A DNA stretch of 64,000 nucleotides from Streptomyces cadmiisoli (GTDB taxonomy: Bacteria > Actinomycetota > Actinomycetes > Streptomycetales > Streptomycetaceae), in the NCBI RefSeq assembly GCF_003261055.1, contig NZ_CP030073.1:7254001-7318000 (forward strand). Reading direction: 5' to 3'. Positions within the stretch are counted from its first letter, which is position 1, and the number at the start of each line of letters is the position of its first letter. Of this stretch, positions 63,531-64,000 are shown one piece after another. The notes below the pieces were generated by a model. The model ran no database searches, was not told the DNA's origin, and saw only the letters and a program-made list of their open reading frames with translations. The translations under genes and the position numbers were made by a program.

Positions 63531-63593
63531 AGGCACCAACCTAGCTACGGCTAGGGGACTCCCCTTCACACTGACTGCCTAGACAGCAGCAAC

Positions 63594-63613
63594 GGCCCCG
63601 CTACGGCGGGGCC
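63594..63613. terminator. Hairpin just inside the element edge
   Basis: A perfect 8-bp stem (63594-63601 / 63606-63613) with a TACG loop. It could stop transcription crossing the element edge from either side. Confidence 0.65.
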
Positions 63614-63624
63614 TTAGCCGTTCT

Positions 63625-63720
63625 AGGGCCCCGTGAGGACCCAGGGGGAGGGCCAGGGGCCCGGAGGGCCGGTAGGCCCCAAGAGGGCCCCAGAGGGCCC
63701 CTGTACGGGCAGGGGGACAC
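63625..63720. repeat. Cluster of AGGGCCCC-type repeats
   Basis: Repeated AGGGCC or GGGCCCC blocks (about six) spaced irregularly. They may be att-flanking accessory sites or simply phage-end DNA. Confidence 0.5.
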
Positions 63721-63937
63721 CCTTCAACGTTGGGGGGTGGGCGTGTAACCGTTTCCGGGGCGCGTACGCTGATACCAATAGGTCCCCTAAGCAACTAACC
63801 TACTTAGGTAAGCCTGACTAGACTTACTCGTGAGTTGCAGAGGGAGGCACACCCCGCTAGTGTGTCCTTGCCTTTCGGGCAAAGTTTCAAAAGGTTGTAC
63901 GCCAGTGCCAGTGATCCACACCACACGAAATGTCGAC

Positions 63938-63958
63938 GCACACACCCGCACCGTGTGC
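63938..63958. promoter_or_regulatory. Operator GCACAC-N9-GTGTGC abutting a promoter
   Basis: Perfect 6-bp arms (63938-63943 / 63953-63958) directly before a TAGATT -10 box (63959-63964). This looks like a repressor-controlled phage or element promoter. Confidence 0.6.
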
Positions 63959-63992
63959 TAGATTGAGATCACAGCAACAAGGAGTGCGACCG

Positions 63993-64000
63993 ATGACCCA
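63993..64000 (+). CDS. Start of an element gene (partial)
   Basis: AAGGAG (63979-63984), eight bases, then ATG ACC CA at the window edge. Only the first two to three codons are visible; the product is unknown. Promoter and operator lie directly upstream. Confidence 0.6.

Larger units (their letters stand above)
63512..64000. mobile_element. Left end of an integrated element inserted in tuf3
   Basis: From about 63512 the sequence no longer follows EF-Tu and base usage becomes less biased. It contains a terminator-like hairpin, a cluster of AGGGCCCC-type repeats, several short inverted repeats and a promoter/operator driving a gene that leaves the window. No integrase is seen, so the type is open: temperate phage or integrative conjugative element. 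A gene-internal, non-restoring target would fit a large serine integrase. Only one edge is visible. Confidence 0.72.

Overview
The window is very GC-rich, has strong third-position GC bias, many genes with Shine-Dalgarno-less (leaderless) promoters of the TAGNNT type, and lineage-typical families (DUF5999, the SAV_915 family, an EF-Tu3-like gene, MocR and PadR regulators). This points to a Streptomyces chromosome. About 62 protein genes are supported. No tRNA, rRNA or CRISPR array was seen.

Region 1 (about 1-26.4 kb) is a potassium island. It holds a KUP/KimA-like permease; an orphan kdpB facing an orphan kdpD; a canonical operon (27-aa micropeptide, kdpF, A, B, C, then kdpE, kdpD); a convergent universal stress protein; and a second operon with rearranged order: SAV_915-family gene, lysA-like decarboxylase, kdpF, kdpB, kdpC, kdpA. 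In total there are three full-length KdpB, two KdpA, two KdpC, two KdpF and two KdpD, but only one KdpE. By eye, five intergenic regions share one cis-element: four CGTCA-like half-sites whose first bases lie at relative positions 0, 11, 32 and 43. The sites sit upstream of the orphan kdpD, the canonical operon, a divergent membrane protein, the second operon, and inside the kdpB/kdpD intergenic region. I infer that this is the KdpE operator and that it defines a regulon including the decarboxylase and two uncharacterised proteins. KdpC of the second operon carries an insert with four cysteines, and its KdpA has a changed second pore loop.

Region 2 (26.4-45 kb) is ordinary Streptomyces metabolism and transport: DUF5999, a GCS2-type ligase, CPBP protease, PhzF, PadR, SRPBCC, Clp-N, three EamA transporters, two flavin split-barrel proteins, MocR and LysR regulators, an isochorismatase-fold protein, a Rieske lipoprotein, a HipA-like kinase with a DUF3037 partner, and a two-gene SDR operon.

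Region 3 (45-63.5 kb) carries a peptide-type ABC substrate-binding lipoprotein, uracil-DNA glycosylase, DinB, TetR with a divergent FAD monooxygenase, two Gfo/Idh/MocA oxidoreductases (one paired with DUF6807), apolipoprotein N-acyltransferase, UppP, HxlR with a divergent thiolase, a TVP38/TMEM64 protein, an AlkD-like repair protein, and a tuf3-like EF-Tu gene.

Region 4 (63.51-64 kb): the tuf3 reading frame is cut off right after the NKA of the G4 motif. The sequence then changes in character and ends with a repressor-like operator, a promoter and the first codons of a new gene. This is most simply the left end of an integrated mobile element that uses tuf3 as its attachment site.
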